Assembly: GCA_963971225.1 (NCBI GenBank) | Contig: OZ020269.1 | Coordinates: forward strand, 80,266,450 to 80,330,449 | Reading direction: 5' to 3' | Length of the DNA stretch: 64,000 nt | From: Melieria omissa | Lineage: Eukaryota; Arthropoda; Insecta; Diptera; Ulidiidae | In this document: one piece after another, positions 36,674 to 49,581 of the stretch | How positions within the stretch are numbered: the first letter of the stretch is position 1 | Layout: each line of letters opens with the position of its first letter | Made by a program: the position numbers and the translations under genes | Notes under the pieces: generated by a model | What the model was told of the DNA's origin: nothing | The model's input: the letters and a program-made list of their open reading frames with translations, nothing else | The model's database searches: none

Positions 36674-37384
36674 GTCATATCTTTTTTAAGATCAAAAAAG
36701 AACGGGAATTTTGAATCGCCGCGCTTATCCAATCGGTTAATTTTTATTTTCTCAACATTGGAAATACTTTTATTGGTGTTCTGTCAAATTTTGACGCATA
36801 TCGTAAGATTAGTATTCGATTGGCGTGTGCCGATTCGTTGAAAATGTTACAAAAAACATGAGCATACGAATGGTATAAAAGGTTCAAAGGTGGCCGAGAG
36901 AGCCTACAGCACGATGAGATCCCTGGTAACGTCTGTTACCGAAGAAAAATCGAATCGGCGAAGCAAATCGTGTTGGAAAATCGTTGTGTATCGATTAGAG
37001 TGATTGCTGTGTTGTTGAGCATCTCATTAGGATCAGCCGAACACATTTTAACTGTATTTTGTGCATGAAACGCGTCCCTTCTAGACTGGTACAAAAAAAG
37101 CTGAATTTCATCTCATACGGCCTTGATTATTCGGAATTTTTGGCCAAAAATTCGACCAATGTCATCAGCCAAACACCATACAGTTCAGACATTCCAGAAA
37201 CAAATTGCCATTGCGGGGAACGCGTTTTGAGACCATAGAGGCCTATACAATATGTATGGAAAATTGGATCAGGAGGAGAGTATTTTGAAGGGGATAATAA
37301 AAAAATTAATAAAAATTTAAATTTTGCGGTTTTTTTTTAATTCCCGTTTTTTGATCAAAAGGTATGGTCGTAACTAAATTGCAG
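36674..37384 (+). pseudogene. mariner-type transposon relic with internal deletion
   Basis: Ends are inverted and imperfect: CTTTTTTAAGATCAAAAAAG then AACGGGAA at the left, TTCCCGTTTTTTGATCAAAA at the right. The + strand reads an N-terminal mariner helix-turn-helix part (AYEWYKRFKGGRESLQHDE, then KQIVLENRCVSIRVIAVLLS). After a gap a C-terminal end follows (CMENWIRRRVYFEGDN). The DDD catalytic centre is missing, so the copy is dead. Confidence 0.75.
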
Positions 37385-39254
37385 TTTTTTTTACACATAA
37401 TAGTCGACACATTTGTTCAATGGTATCAGGTACATTCAGGTTTTTGACGTTAACACACAACACACTATGCAAAGTGACGTAAAATACAGTGAAGAGTATT
37501 TCAGTCGATTGTGAGTACTGAAGAGTTTAAGGTGCGAGTAAACTAAAATATGAGTGTATGGATGTAGCTAGGACTTGCACAAGACGGCTACGACACCCAC
37601 ATACAATCTACAAGTACGTACCGACCATAGGTGGTAACACGTGTCGTGAGTTGTGAAACAATCAGAACACGTAGTTCGCGGCAAAACGTGGCCGCCTAGC
37701 ATTACGTTAAGCAATCTAGTGAATGTTACACGTCATACTCAAAACTCAAATACATTTAACTGTATGTATGTATGCACTCCGGAACGGCAGTTACGACGAA
37801 TTATAAAAAGATTTTCTGAAAATGCCGAATGCGCAAACGATCGAATAGCACCGTGCCGCTCATTCGAAGTATTTAAGAGGAGCTTTCGTACGTCCTTTCA
37901 TTGCAGGTTACATCGGTTGAGAAACACTCCAAATCCGAACTGCATCACGTGCAACCCACGTCAAGTGCATACATGCTTTGTTTACGTACAAAATCGACAT
38001 TTGCAGTTGAAATTTGACCAAAATCCAAATAAACTAGCTTGACTGCAACAACAGCCGTGTCTGTGTATGGACTTGGGCACACGACTTACAACTTTTTTTT
38101 TCTTGCTCAGCATAGAACAACAGTTAGTCACTTTATTTAATTTATTATTTAAATTATGCGGCTTGCCGCACAACGACTCAAAATGTAAGCGCACAAGTGT
38201 AACCGAACATATTATCTGTACCCGTTGTTTGTGTCCCCATACAAAAATCGTATGACTGTGTCAAAGTCCACGAATATGCACAAAATAACAAAATAACGAA
38301 AACAAGTCGCACAGATATATGTACATGCAGATGTACGTAGATATTGATGTTCATACTCGGTAGCGAAAAAAAACTAAAAGTTTCAAAGTGTTTGTTCTCT
38401 CTTGTATTTAACTCAGCTGAGACAGTTGAGGTCGGTGTGTGTAGCTGCCAATAAACAACATCATCACGATCATGATCATAATAACGCTGGCAATGTGTCA
38501 GTCTTGCTTATCGCAAAGTCTCAGACTGTTCAGAGCACCGCCAGTTTTCACTGAATTTTCTGCGCAAAATACATTTTTACTTCACACACCACACACAAAG
38601 GGTCCAGCGTGTTAATTGTGTTGTGCCGATTTCGTAACGCCCAAAGACGAATGTTCGCCACAGGGTCAAATGGGCAGAAATCGTCATTTGATTCCCTTGC
38701 CAAATGCGTAAAAGGGCCATAACCGATGCGGTACCCAACTATTATAGAAAAAGTAAAAAAAATACTGCTCATTTTAGCAGTATTTATGGAACAAGGTGCG
38801 ACATTTTTTAATTGTAAAACAAACATTAATTTTTACTAACTTCCTGAATAAAGTCCAAAGACGTGTTCGAAAGATTGTGAACACTTGTTTCACGTGTGGT
38901 GAACTCAGCCATTACTAAGAAACGAAAATAAAACGTGTCGTGCCATTTGTCGCTGTATAATTACTGCTACGTATCAGTATTTGCAGCAGCCCTTTCAATG
39001 TTTGGAAAAAATGTTGGTGATGCGAAGGGTACCACTGCTGGAGGTGAGCAATTCCACTTTCCATGGGCTGGAAATGACATGTCAGTAGGGATGTAAACAT
39101 TGTTCCCTTCCTTGCCTACACAAGATAATTCGCTCTGCGGATTTTGTAATGATTTTGCAATATGACAATAGTTGTTATTTTTTTCAATCTTTCAGATATT
39201 CCCAATTTGAATATCGAATCGAAGGCACATCCAGTCAGTCAATAGTTAGTATGC
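37385..39254. other. Non-coding stretch
   Basis: No supported gene. Frames at 37653-38042 (+) and 38548-38826 (-) have no known motif and no clear splice context. Confidence 0.35.
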
Positions 39255-39523
39255 AGCAATTATTTATCCTTATAATCACAAAGTGCAAAAGCGTGTTTCT
39301 TTCGCAAAAAGCCACAAAAACGATCCGCTGACGTATTGGAATAATGTGCGTTTAAGCGTTGAAAGCCAATTCGAGATTTTTGGCAAAATAAAGTGGTAAA
39401 GTCTGGAGAAAAGTTAATAGCGAAATACAACCCGAAAACCTCACGACAACAGTTAAGCCTGGTGGAGGTTCAGTAATTGTTGGGGTGTATGTCGGCCGCG
39501 GGCACAGGAAAACTGGTTTTCAA

Positions 39524-40246
39524 TAAGGGGGTCGTCTACGTACAAAGTTTTAAAAAATCGTTTTTTTTTTTTTTTGTTACATAATTTTCATTTGGAAGAC
39601 GTGAGGAATGTTATTTCCAAAGGATTTGGGTAAACTCTTCACGGTTATTGAGCTGTAGAGCATTGAGCGCGCTCGCTCACGGTGTTTCCGCACGCTCCCT
39701 GTGAACTTTAAACGCGTTTTCCCGTATTTTTCTAAGTTACTTACACGATTTTAAGAAAAGTTTTACACGCATCGATTCGATTTCTTTTATTACTTGCTCA
39801 CAAAACATGTCGCTATGAGTAGACAGGAGCTTTTGACAAAATATTGTTTATTTTTATTATAGCAGGCAATAAACATTTGAAAAAAAGGGAAAAAATAACT
39901 TTCTTTTCAGAAATGTCCACCATTTCGAAACATTTTTGAATTTTACAAAAAGCTCGTGTCTAAGTATAGCTGATGTAATATCAATTATAGATTAGTTTCA
40001 TTTTTTGTTGTAAGTTACGTGGTTGGCCCAAAATCGTGCAGGGAAATTGATATAAAAATACTGATGAGGGCAGGTTCAAGGTCATCCCGCACTCAAATAT
40101 CTAGAAATATAATTTTTATGATCTTGCCTCTTGAAAGATTACGATTAAATAAACAAAAAACAAAAAAATTGAGTTTTTTCGTTCCTTCGTAAAAATTTTG
40201 AAAAAAAAGGCTCGAAAATCGGGCCGCTACGTAGACGACCCCCTTA
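39524..40246. mobile_element. Non-autonomous element with GGGGGTCGTCTACGTA ends
   Basis: Starts TAAGGGGGTCGTCTACGTA and ends TACGTAGACGACCCCCTTA, an 18-19 bp near-perfect inverted pair. It interrupts the Tc1 transposase relic. About 720 bp, no coding frame. It has a second, partial family member at 34341-34660. Confidence 0.78.
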
Positions 40247-40657
40247 AGTCAACAATGAACCACTTGCACTATCTTGACATTTCGAAGAACAATATGAAAG
40301 CTAGTGCGCAGCAATTGAGACTGAGAATCCCATGGGTTTTCCAGCCAGCAAGACAATGGTCCAAAGCATACAACCAGAACAGTGGCTGCTATACGTTAGG
40401 TTATGTTATGGTGGTTGCCTCTATAAGAGACACACTCGGAGGCCTATTGTGATGCCTATTGTGATGCCCATTGTGACACCACATATTTCACCCGTTTTTT
40501 TGTGTAATATATACTGTACACTGTCTTTCCAACATATGTTACAGCACACATTTTAAGCGGATGGGGAAAGGGGACCTACTGCCTAACGCTGAATCCGAAT
40601 GGCGATTGGCAGTTTTTTCTTTCACACTTGGAGGTTTTGCCATTGCCTACCAAGAGT

Positions 40658-40993
40658 CACGGCAGCCGCCGTGGCTCAGTTGGTTAGTGCGCGGTCCAGC
40701 GAGTCGCATGCAGAGCGACGCAAGATCGAATACTGCATGTAGTAACACCTAAAAAAAATAACGGGAAACTCGTTTTCTCTTTCGGTGGCTGTCCTCTCAG
40801 CTGGAAATGGCAAACCTCTGAGAGTAAAAATTGCCTATGAAAAAGCTCCCAACCTGCCGTTCGGAACCGGCATAAAACTGTAGGTCCCTTCCACCCGCGT
40901 ACAAAATTCACACGCACAACACGGGTGGTTGCGGGAAGCTAGGCCTTAGTCTCGCGTAAGCGGGCTGTCGTGCCAATCAATTATTATTATTAT
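40658..40993 (+). mobile_element. tRNA-derived SINE, copy 2, with target duplication
   Basis: Full head: GCCGTGGCTCAGTTGGTTAG (A box) and AGATCGAATACTGC (B box), body nearly identical to copy 1, tail of ATT repeats. Direct repeats TACCAAGAGT flank it at 40648-40657 and 40994-41003, so it came in by LINE-type retrotransposition. It landed in an older tRNA-like element that reads on the - strand (41004-41135). Confidence 0.9.
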
Positions 40994-41003
40994 TACCAAG
41001 AGT

Positions 41004-41135
41004 GCACTTGTGCGATTCTAGTAATTCTCATGTGATTCCATGTGGATAGCGATAGAAGTATCGAGCCCGAGCTAGGAACCGAACCTAGGGCCTCGGCATG
41101 AGAAGCCAGCGCGCTACCCGCTGGACTATCGAAGC
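41004..41135 (-). mobile_element. Older tRNA-derived SINE head
   Basis: The - strand reads AGTCCAGCGGGTAGCGCGC (A box) and TAGGTTCGGTTCCTAGC (B box) with a tRNA-like order, then a non-tRNA body. Its 3' part continues beyond the SINE copy 2 insertion, below 40648. The tRNA head looks like a SINE promoter and not a working tRNA gene, because the acceptor stem does not pair. Confidence 0.65.
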
Positions 41136-41340
41136 CGACCTATACAATGCCCCAAAACAGCTTAGCTCTCCACCACTATATCCAACCCTTAATCCCATCG
41201 AACACTTGTGGGAAATATAGATACCATCGAAAGATAGGAAAACGCACCATTTCTTCAAAGGAAGCTCTAATGGCAGCTCTGATTGAAGAATGGACAGAGA
41301 TCTCCGCAGAAGTTACTAAGAAGTTGTAATTCGATGCCCA

Positions 41341-43409
41341 GAAGACTGCAAGTTACGTCCCAAACCTTACTTTACAGTTCCTCTTTTTAAAAAAGAAAGT
41401 AACAATAATCGTTGCTCTCTAAAATGCAAAGAGGTCGTCCAAAGAGGCAAAGTTAAACATCTGATGAGAAATGTACAATAAAATAATGATTCATTTAGAA
41501 AGAAAATTGGGCGCATCCATTAGCATACAGTCTTACCTTACCATCCCAGAGTGAATACTTAGAGCAAGTTCGGGTAATGTGATAAACCGGTTTGTTTTAT
41601 GGCGGTTTGTTATTGAAAAAGGACATCGCATTTGTGCAATAAGCCACTATATCAATTACCCTTAGTCTACTTACTCTACTTAACGCTCAACCAAACAGGG
41701 TTAAAGGAGGACAAAGGTCACGAGGCATCAAACAATTTAGTTTTTTATAAATTGTTTATAAAACTATTCACAAATAAACTCCGAAAATTTCAATTCAAAA
41801 TCCTAATCCGCTCAGAGGTTTTAAGCGATTAGCGAGCGTACCTCAAGTGCTAAAAAATGTCAAAAAGAAAATCACTGCAAAAACGCCTTTCTACACTTAT
41901 ATCGCCTCTTAAATTCTGGCCCAGCCTGCATACTAAACTGTATCGTATGGTAATTTGAATTAAAAGGTCGTTGGACAGGTCAAGGCATAAGAGATTTCCG
42001 TTGGGAAAATGGGGGGGAGGGGGGAAATGTATGTTACAATTATTTGGTTGATGTAACGACCATACAGGTGGATATCTATGAACTGTCGTGCCAGTTATTG
42101 ATGCGTAGCTAAAATCAAAATAAAACAGAAGCATCCGTCCACACTTGGGAAAGTGGTAAATTGTTGATAGTTTTAGCAACTCGTAACAAGTCTTTCATTT
42201 TGTTTTTTTCTTGTTTTGCTCTTTATCTTTCATGGGTTTGTTTTAGTTCAAAATTTTGCAAGGTTTATAAACGAAACAATGACAAAAGCCACAGTGACTA
42301 CGAAGCTCAACCAAAGTTAAGATCCGCAACAGCAGATATTACGGTGAAGCCAACGAACAGACGTCCGAAATTCACGAGGCCGCATCGAGTGCAGCCAAAA
42401 GAGAAAACTTTAAAAAGTAGAAATTTGTTATTTGCACGCTACGCAGCACGCAACGTCAACACCGAACGCCGATTGAGACGGACCAGTTCATGGACGGCGG
42501 CGGGCGCCCGGCACTCTGGGGCGCATCGCTGCTATTACCAATGGCAACAACAATGCCAACGCATGTATACGTATGGCCATGCTGTGATGTTCGTCGCGCC
42601 GCTGGTCTATTTTCGTACATTGGCAGAAAGCAAAGACAAAAATATAGCAAGGCAAAAGAGGTGTAAATATCCACATTTACACACATATATATATACATTA
42701 TACACGCCGAAAATCGTATGAGATTGAGGGGAAACGTACCACGTACCTCGCCTCAGTTCCTCACTCGTCTCTGTGCCAGTTTCCCATCGGGGGCGAATTG
42801 AGAAATGAGAGGAGAAACACGGCGGCGCAGAGAGAGCAGCGAAGAGCACAGCGCGTACTCACCGCTGTACAATTGAGCCAAATGCATTTGTGGCAACAAC
42901 GACTGATTACCGGCAAATACCGGCAAGAAACCACCACACAAGTCAGCCGCAGCGTTAGTTGTTTTCGTCAACGATTATCGCTGGTTTTCGTACAGGGAAA
43001 GTGTGCGCAATGCGAGCAAATCAGATGAACCCAACTGGATACACCGAAGATGAAGCCACATCATTTGTAATTTAGCGCATTAGAAAATATTCAGAATGAA
43101 TGTTGTAAAGGACAATTAAATTTGCAGCGTGCAATATTTCAGGCGATTCGAGATCAAAATGGGACCTTGAAAGTTTACTCTTCGGCATCAAATAAAATAC
43201 TATTGTACGGAGCCTTTACATCGTTTGTAGTGAGTTAGTAGGAGACTTAAAAAAAGACCTGCCGACTTACTTTAAGATAATTCATATTTGTGACTCTTGT
43301 TGTACATATACATATATGCACTTATTTTCAATAATTCATTGTAATTTCCCCTTCGTGCTCGTTAGTCAATACCGTGACTATTTAGTAGTTAAAAACAAAT
43401 AATAAACTA
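41341..43409. other. Stretch with weak features
   Basis: AGAGCAAGTTCGGGTAATG at 41563-41581 is a lone end of the family seen at 17484-19013. A 186-codon + frame (42161-42721) lacks known motifs and is probably chance. 42400-43050 is GC-richer than its surroundings and may hold a promoter or 5' exon. Confidence 0.35.
42863..43020 (-). other. Candidate 5' non-coding exon with strong donor
   Basis: The - strand reads TACAGCG|GTGAGTACGC, a full-consensus splice donor at 42863/42862, preceded by GC-richer DNA. It could be a 5' exon of Acsl, whose first coding exon needs an upstream partner. A second candidate donor (ATTGT|GTAAGTAGG) is at 47165 on the same strand. No transcript evidence. Confidence 0.25.
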
Positions 43410-43550
43410 CAGTGCAAGCTCGGTATTCGCGACTACCCATTATCGCGACGGCCCGGTTATCGCAACGGCTTAATTCTTAACATTGCAGGTTCTATAATCG
43501 CGACAGTTTACGAAAAACGGGGTTCTATTTTCGCGACTTTTATATATTTT
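43410..43550. mobile_element. Lone end of a pogo/Tigger-like element
   Basis: TA followed by CAGTGCAAGCTCGGTATTCG and three further TATCGCGAC/TTCGCGAC words within 130 bp. This resembles a Tigger-type subterminal region. No partner end was found. Confidence 0.5.
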
Positions 43551-46500
43551 TTTTTAATTTTTTAAAATGTCTATAATCAAAAAGTCAGTCACCACCTGTA
43601 CACAATACTAAGTCTGGCATTAAGTTGTTTGAGGCACAAACTGTATTTAGAAGGTCAATACATGCATGATATCAGTTAACACGCGAAAAACAATATATTA
43701 AGACGTTGCAATATTTAAAACCAAAAATTCCATTTAAAACCATTAAAATTCGCAGTATCTTGTTAGTATTTCGCTACACAAAAGGTTTGTTAAAGGTGAT
43801 TTAAGGCTACGTGCATTTGAATTTTATGTTATTTTGGTACACACGCCCCTAACATAAGATGACATTATTATCCATTTCGCACACTTAGTTCGTTTTTAAC
43901 AGGTTTAAGCGTGTTTTGGTGTGCTTGGCGAATTTTCACTATCGAAACCAAAAACAAAATTTTATCATTTCCAAGCCACCGTTATCACAAGACTTGGTCC
44001 TTCAACTTATTCCTCACCGCGAAACTTGATGATGAAGAAACATTTTTCGGGAAAAATATTCACCTTTTTTGAACAGTCCTCGTATATGTATATTTACTTG
44101 GTGTTTATTATTACTGAGATACTCTTTTTCACACATTGTCACTAAAAACTACTCTTCACACATCTCTTAACCCTCAAAAAGTGAGAGGTCCAATTTGGCT
44201 GAATATTCTCACGTCAGTTTGTGTCCACCAGTTTTGAGTGTGTGTGTAGAAATGGTATTCATCTTTGCAGCATCAATGAATGAAACTGCAAAAACTTGTA
44301 TGTTCTGAAGGTCAATTTTATTTACTGCCATTTGTGTAGACCCCGTAGACGAGCACATCGGATTAGTGAAATATTAAACTTTGTGAACAAATGTTTACCA
44401 ATTTATTATAAATGACTAATTTATTTACTTGCCAGTTTACTTTACACCAGTAAAGTAATAAACTTCTTCAAAATTATCCTCTGAATTTCGTGCACATTTG
44501 TTTTGATTCGACCTTGCATGGCAATCCACTTAGATACATATGTATGTCTCTGACCAACTGTTCACTGGGCCCATAGTATCACCTAAGCACACCCAACACT
44601 CAACAATTTAGGGCACGGATTCACTAAGAACGACATTGTACACCTTCGTCTGCCACAGCTTGGGCGCGATCAATAAGCGAAAACAATGAATGAATAAATT
44701 TAAATCAATATCAAAATTTAGTTTAATTGAAACAAACAATGAATTCTACATCACTCCAACGTCACAGAGTATGCAAAGCAATGAATATGCAAACACAGTA
44801 AAGGAAATGCAAATCGAGTGGGCAAACGCAACGCAGTGCAGTGCAGTGCAGCGTTGGACTTCATTGTCGACCTTGTCTGTTTGATTATAAAGATCGCTGG
44901 ATACCTATTTTACAGTTATTCCTTCTTTACGTGTTCTAAACATGCCGAACCTTTTATTTACACCACGCCCTGTTGCGTTCACCTTAACGCGCGTGCTGTT
45001 GGTTATTATTGCATGTGTACATACTATTTACACGTACATATACTTGTGTTCAATAACAGCCGGTTTCAAATTAGAAAGTCACATGATCTTAAAACGAAAT
45101 GAAGGCAAATGAAGTTGTATAGCCCGTCGTAAAAGTGGCGGCGCGGAGAACGAGCTTTCGCAAACTTGTGTACAACCGCCAGACTCGTATACAGAATGCG
45201 CAAAATATTTATGTGCGTAACAGTAAAACTTTAGTTCACCGCTGAAGTGTTAGCCATTTTTCCCGAGTATTGTGGCCGAGAAGGTAATTGATATGAAAAT
45301 TACAACTTCAAATGAAAATATTACAGTAGGAAGATAACCAACTCAACAGAACGTGTCAATTATCGATATTTGTTACTTACTGTGACAAATGTTATATGAA
45401 GATTTCAGTCACATGCTTGACATGCTTTTGTGGAACAAGATGCAAAACCACATATAATTTTTTACACACCGCCAGGTTTTTGACTATTTAGATAACGTGT
45501 CAGTATCACAAATAGTTGTAAATAATTTGAAGGTAGTCAAAAATGCAAAACGATTCGAATGAAGCAGAGCTCACATGTAGCACAGCTCAACTTACGTTCT
45601 GTGAAAACTGAATCCATTGGCATTAGCTACAAACACGATCGCTAAGTGGCACTCAACGTCTGCGATGCATAAACAAGCCGTTTACACTTTATTGGCGCGA
45701 CAATGCAGGCTTAAGAGTAAAATACGCGAAATTACTGCGAAAACCTAAGCAGCTTAATTAAACTAAAAATTATTAGTAGGAAATCTGAACGGCATATGGG
45801 TACTACTACTGCCACATGTGTACTATTCTTAAACTTTAACCAAAAACTCTCCGATGGAAATCAAATGGAAATCATATTATACTGTTGTTTATGTTCCATG
45901 CTATGTTTACCTCCTTCTGGCCGTATATATGTTTGGCCCATAAGTAACAATTTTCAACGCAAACTTTAATTACAAATAATACTTCAATTATATTAACTTC
46001 AATATGCAAATATATTTTGACAAAGCAAAGCACTACAGTTCCCAGGGCAGTCGACCGCAAGCCCAATTCGTGCGAGCTGCAACAATAGCCAGCAAAACGC
46101 TAAGCGCGAAAGCGAACTAGAGTTTTCGAAACCAATGGGGTCATAGGGGGTGTAAAGCCACTGAAGGGAGGAGCATGGTCTGCACCGACAGCAGCCAAAC
46201 AGTTTTACGGAGAATCTAGAGAGTTCCCGTGGTTCGCTTATTTACGTTCTGTTGTCCCCCATGCCCATGAAAATGCCTTCAATACGTAAGCATGTGGGTG
46301 ACAGCGAACAGCGATGCAAAGCAACGACGCAAATGCGAAGCCCAAACGGGGAGATACCAAGCCCAAAGTCAAACGTCATTTCCACTCAACATTTCAAAAA
46401 GGCAATTATGCCAGTCACAGAGCGGTCAGAGAGAAAAATACAAAAACAAAAAGGTAAATCTCGTGGTCGCTTGTCTACAATTACGAACTTGAATAAAATT

Positions 46501-48527
46501 GCAATAAATCAACCTGTGTCCACTACATAGCAGAAAAAAGCTTCTAAGATTTGCACAGAAAATTCATTACAAATGTGAAAAGGCTATTGCCCGACTTTAC
46601 TCGGCTCCCATACATACCCGTGATAGCTGGAATATGTTTCCAAGTCAGATTATTCAATGTTCAGCACGGCGTGGTGTCGGTGTTGACAGCCGTGTTGTTG
46701 TTGCAGCGAAGTTGGCCAGCCACACATAAAATAAATATGTTGCATGTGTTGAAAAGAAAGGAAAATTACAATTTTAGGCTTTTCGAGGTTATGTGGAGAC
46801 GTGTGCTGCAACACAACTCAAAAATACACAATAACGTGAGCATGTAATCTCTCTACCAACCGAGAATTTATTTAAAGTCTAGTAACAATGGCTTCAACTG
46901 CGATTTCACTCATGCACCACTGGTCACAGCGAACACATTGCCACACACTGCATTTGTTTAAGATTTCACAGAGGCAACACACTCATTGCACCGCCTAACT
47001 TATTCGGAACAATTTTTAGATTTTGCGACCGCAGTACACACACAACACTTTTCACATTCCCAAACTTTTCTTGGACAATCCTAGAAATTTCGAACGAGCC
47101 TAGTCCGAATCTCCGCTTTCCTGACAAGAAAAGCGAGTTGCTGCGATCCACGTTTTCCTACTTACACAATCACGCTTTCGATTCCTCACTTTTTGTCTTT
47201 TCGCTCCGTTCAACTCTAGTAATGCAGTAAATTGTAAAAAAAACAACTTTTTTTCAGACAAATAAGTAAACTTATTGCGCGCCCGCCTCGAATTGCTACA
47301 ACAGCGATTGTTCTTGGCCACGTTAATTTTACTTCTGACTCGGTTTGTCTGCGTCGTTCGCGCTGCAGCCTGTCATTGTCGCCGCGTTTCCCCTTCGATC
47401 AATTTAACTGCCGAGGAAAAACAGTTCGTTTCCTTGCTCACTTTCTCCATCTCTCTCGCTTACTCTTTGTCAGTATGTGTGGCACACAAACAGCCGAACG
47501 CTGTTGCCAGCGTTTGCGAAATTAAATGTGCGGCGAGTTTGGGAATCCACAAATACGTAATCTGGCTATTTAATACACGCTTCTCCATACACTTCCAGCG
47601 AGTTATTTCAACAAATCAAATTGTCTGGGTATCCATTATTTATTTCGATTTCAAAATTTTAGCATGGCTGCAAATGGAATTTTTACATTGAAATACGTGT
47701 TAAATATTGGTTGTTCTGAAATGATCCTAAATGTAATCAGGTCATCATGCCAGTTTATGTTAAAAACTCAAATTTTATAGCAATTGAATTTTGGTACACT
47801 ACCATTTCTGTCTAATAAATGATATTAACATTTTGATCTGGCAAATCCAGTCAATCTAACTACTCTGAGAAGGAGAAGAGACGTGAGTGTTGTATTCACG
47901 TGTTATGAGTAAGACAACAACGGAATATAAACTTGTTTATTTTTTATATACACGTTCTGTCATTTATGAAGGTGGCGTGATTCTTTCAAAAGCAATGCGC
48001 ATGACTGAAAATGTATGAAAAAACGAGACGAAACATACCCAAACAGAGGGTAAAGTTGCCACTTTTTTCGTAGATTTAATTCTTCTCCATTCATTTAAAT
48101 ATTTGTTACTTTATCAATACTTAAATACATTTTTATTTTTATGACAGGGAATATAAATAAAGTTTTATTTTGTATTTTTCAGTCTTTGGGCATTTGCCAG
48201 AACATCTTTTTTGGAAATCAATTATTGATTTCGAAATATGTGAAAATACTTCAAGTAACACTATTTTTATATTAACTTTATAGAAGTTTTTCTAACTTAA
48301 TAGAAACTTAATAGAAACATTAGAAATATTTTATCAAAATGTTTTTCTATCATTCACCCAACAACCGGTAAATTGTACTCTCGTTAATTGAAGTGCAAAC
48401 GATTAATCACTTTTCCGCAGCTCAGAATTGCACAATTTGCTACACCAAATTTCAAATGATTTTATGTTAACTAGGGTTAATTTGGTCGAGCATTATGTCA
48501 TAAATGACAATTAGGGAAACAGGTATA
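43551..48527. other. Long stretch with no recognised gene
   Basis: Only short frames of low complexity. 46100-47550 is GC-richer and holds the candidate donor at 47165 (-). TTAACCCTCAAAAAGTG near 44168 resembles a TTAA element end. Nothing else could be supported. Confidence 0.35.
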
Positions 48528-49581
48528 ATAGTACAGTAAATAGAGACAAATAAATCACATTTACTAAAAAAAAATACTTAATGGCTGAAATTTTGAGGGT
48601 GTGTTCGGGGGCATGTCCTGAGTCTAAAACTGAGTTTTCGTATTCGAGGGGGTGGGGGAAGATACTACCCCCTGCTTATTTAGGGGTGAGCTCGTTTTAA
48701 TTCCTTATCTCCGGTGCTATTGCTCGTACCGACAAGTCCGAGGGATCAAATTTGTGGGGAATAAAATTATCTATCTAATGATAATAAAATCGAGGTCATA
48801 GGTCGATAAGGTGAATCACAATGGCCGGTCAAAGGTCAAAAGTGAGGGATAGTTTTCGTTTTTCGTGAATACCGTGAAACCGGTAGGTTTTTTCGCATAC
48901 TATTTCAATACCATTTTAAAGTACTTGAAATTACCTACAAAATGAGTGCTCGAACACTCATCTACTATAAATAGTTTGCCGTCAATCCAACAACCAAGTT
49001 GACCGCGCGCGCCGATGTTGAGCCGCGCACGGCGCGAGAAGTACTCATTGCGCATACATTGCACTCTCTACGTGCTCGCACGTACAGCGCGCGCGGTCAA
49101 CATCGGCGCGCACGGTCAACTTGGTCGTTGGATTGACGGCAAACTATTTATAGTAGATGAGTGTTCGAGCACTCATTTTGTAGGTAATTTCAAGTACTTT
49201 AAAATGGTATCGAAGCAGTATGCGAAAAAACTCTCGGTTTCATGGTATTCACGAAAAACGAAAAACTTCCCTCACTTTTGACCTTTGACCGGCCATTGTG
49301 ATTCACCTTATCGACCTATGACCTCGATTTTATTATCATTAGATAGATAATTTTATTCCCCACAAATTTGATCCCTCGGACTTGTCGGTACGAGCAATAG
49401 CACCGGAGATAAGGAATTAAAACGAGCTCACCCCTAAATAAGCAGGGGGTAGTATCTTCCCCCACCCCCTCGAATACGAAAACTCAGTTTTAGACTCAGG
49501 ACATGCCCCCGAACACACCCTCAAAATTTCAGCCATTAAGTATTTTTTTTTAGTAAAATATACCAATTTACTGTACTATAA
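48528..49581. mobile_element. 1-kb foldback element (near-perfect palindrome)
   Basis: The left arm (about 48530-49015) and right arm (about 49090-49580) are inverted copies of roughly 480 bp with few changes; the left arm is longer by a dozen bases near its start. The outer ends read TAGTACAGTAAAT in both, so TA|CAGTAAAT with a TA duplication is possible. The centre (about 49015-49090) is GC-rich with GCGCGC words. Any frames are palindrome by-products. Confidence 0.9.

Larger units (their letters stand above)
39255..41340 (+). pseudogene. Tc1-type transposase relic, split by two insertions
   Basis: Three pieces in order on the + strand match a Tc1 transposase. 39255-39523 carries a YWNNVRLSVESQFEIFG-like piece and VKPGGGSVIV. 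40247-40390 carries TMNHLHYLDI and RIPWVFQ. 41138-41340 carries LNPIEHLWEI and SSKEALMAALIEEWTEISAE. Between them lie the element 39524-40246 and a SINE block (about 40400-41137). There are also frameshifts and stop codons. It is a dead copy that dates the insertions. Confidence 0.83.

Noticed and set aside
41052..41135. Possible tRNA gene on the - strand
   Set aside because: A and B boxes are present, but the acceptor stem does not pair and it runs into a SINE body.
42161..42721. 186-codon + strand frame
   Set aside because: No domain, no splice or promoter context; the amino-acid make-up is typical of translated non-coding DNA.
49015..49281. 88-codon + frame in the foldback
   Set aside because: It runs from the loop into the right arm of the palindrome and has no motif.
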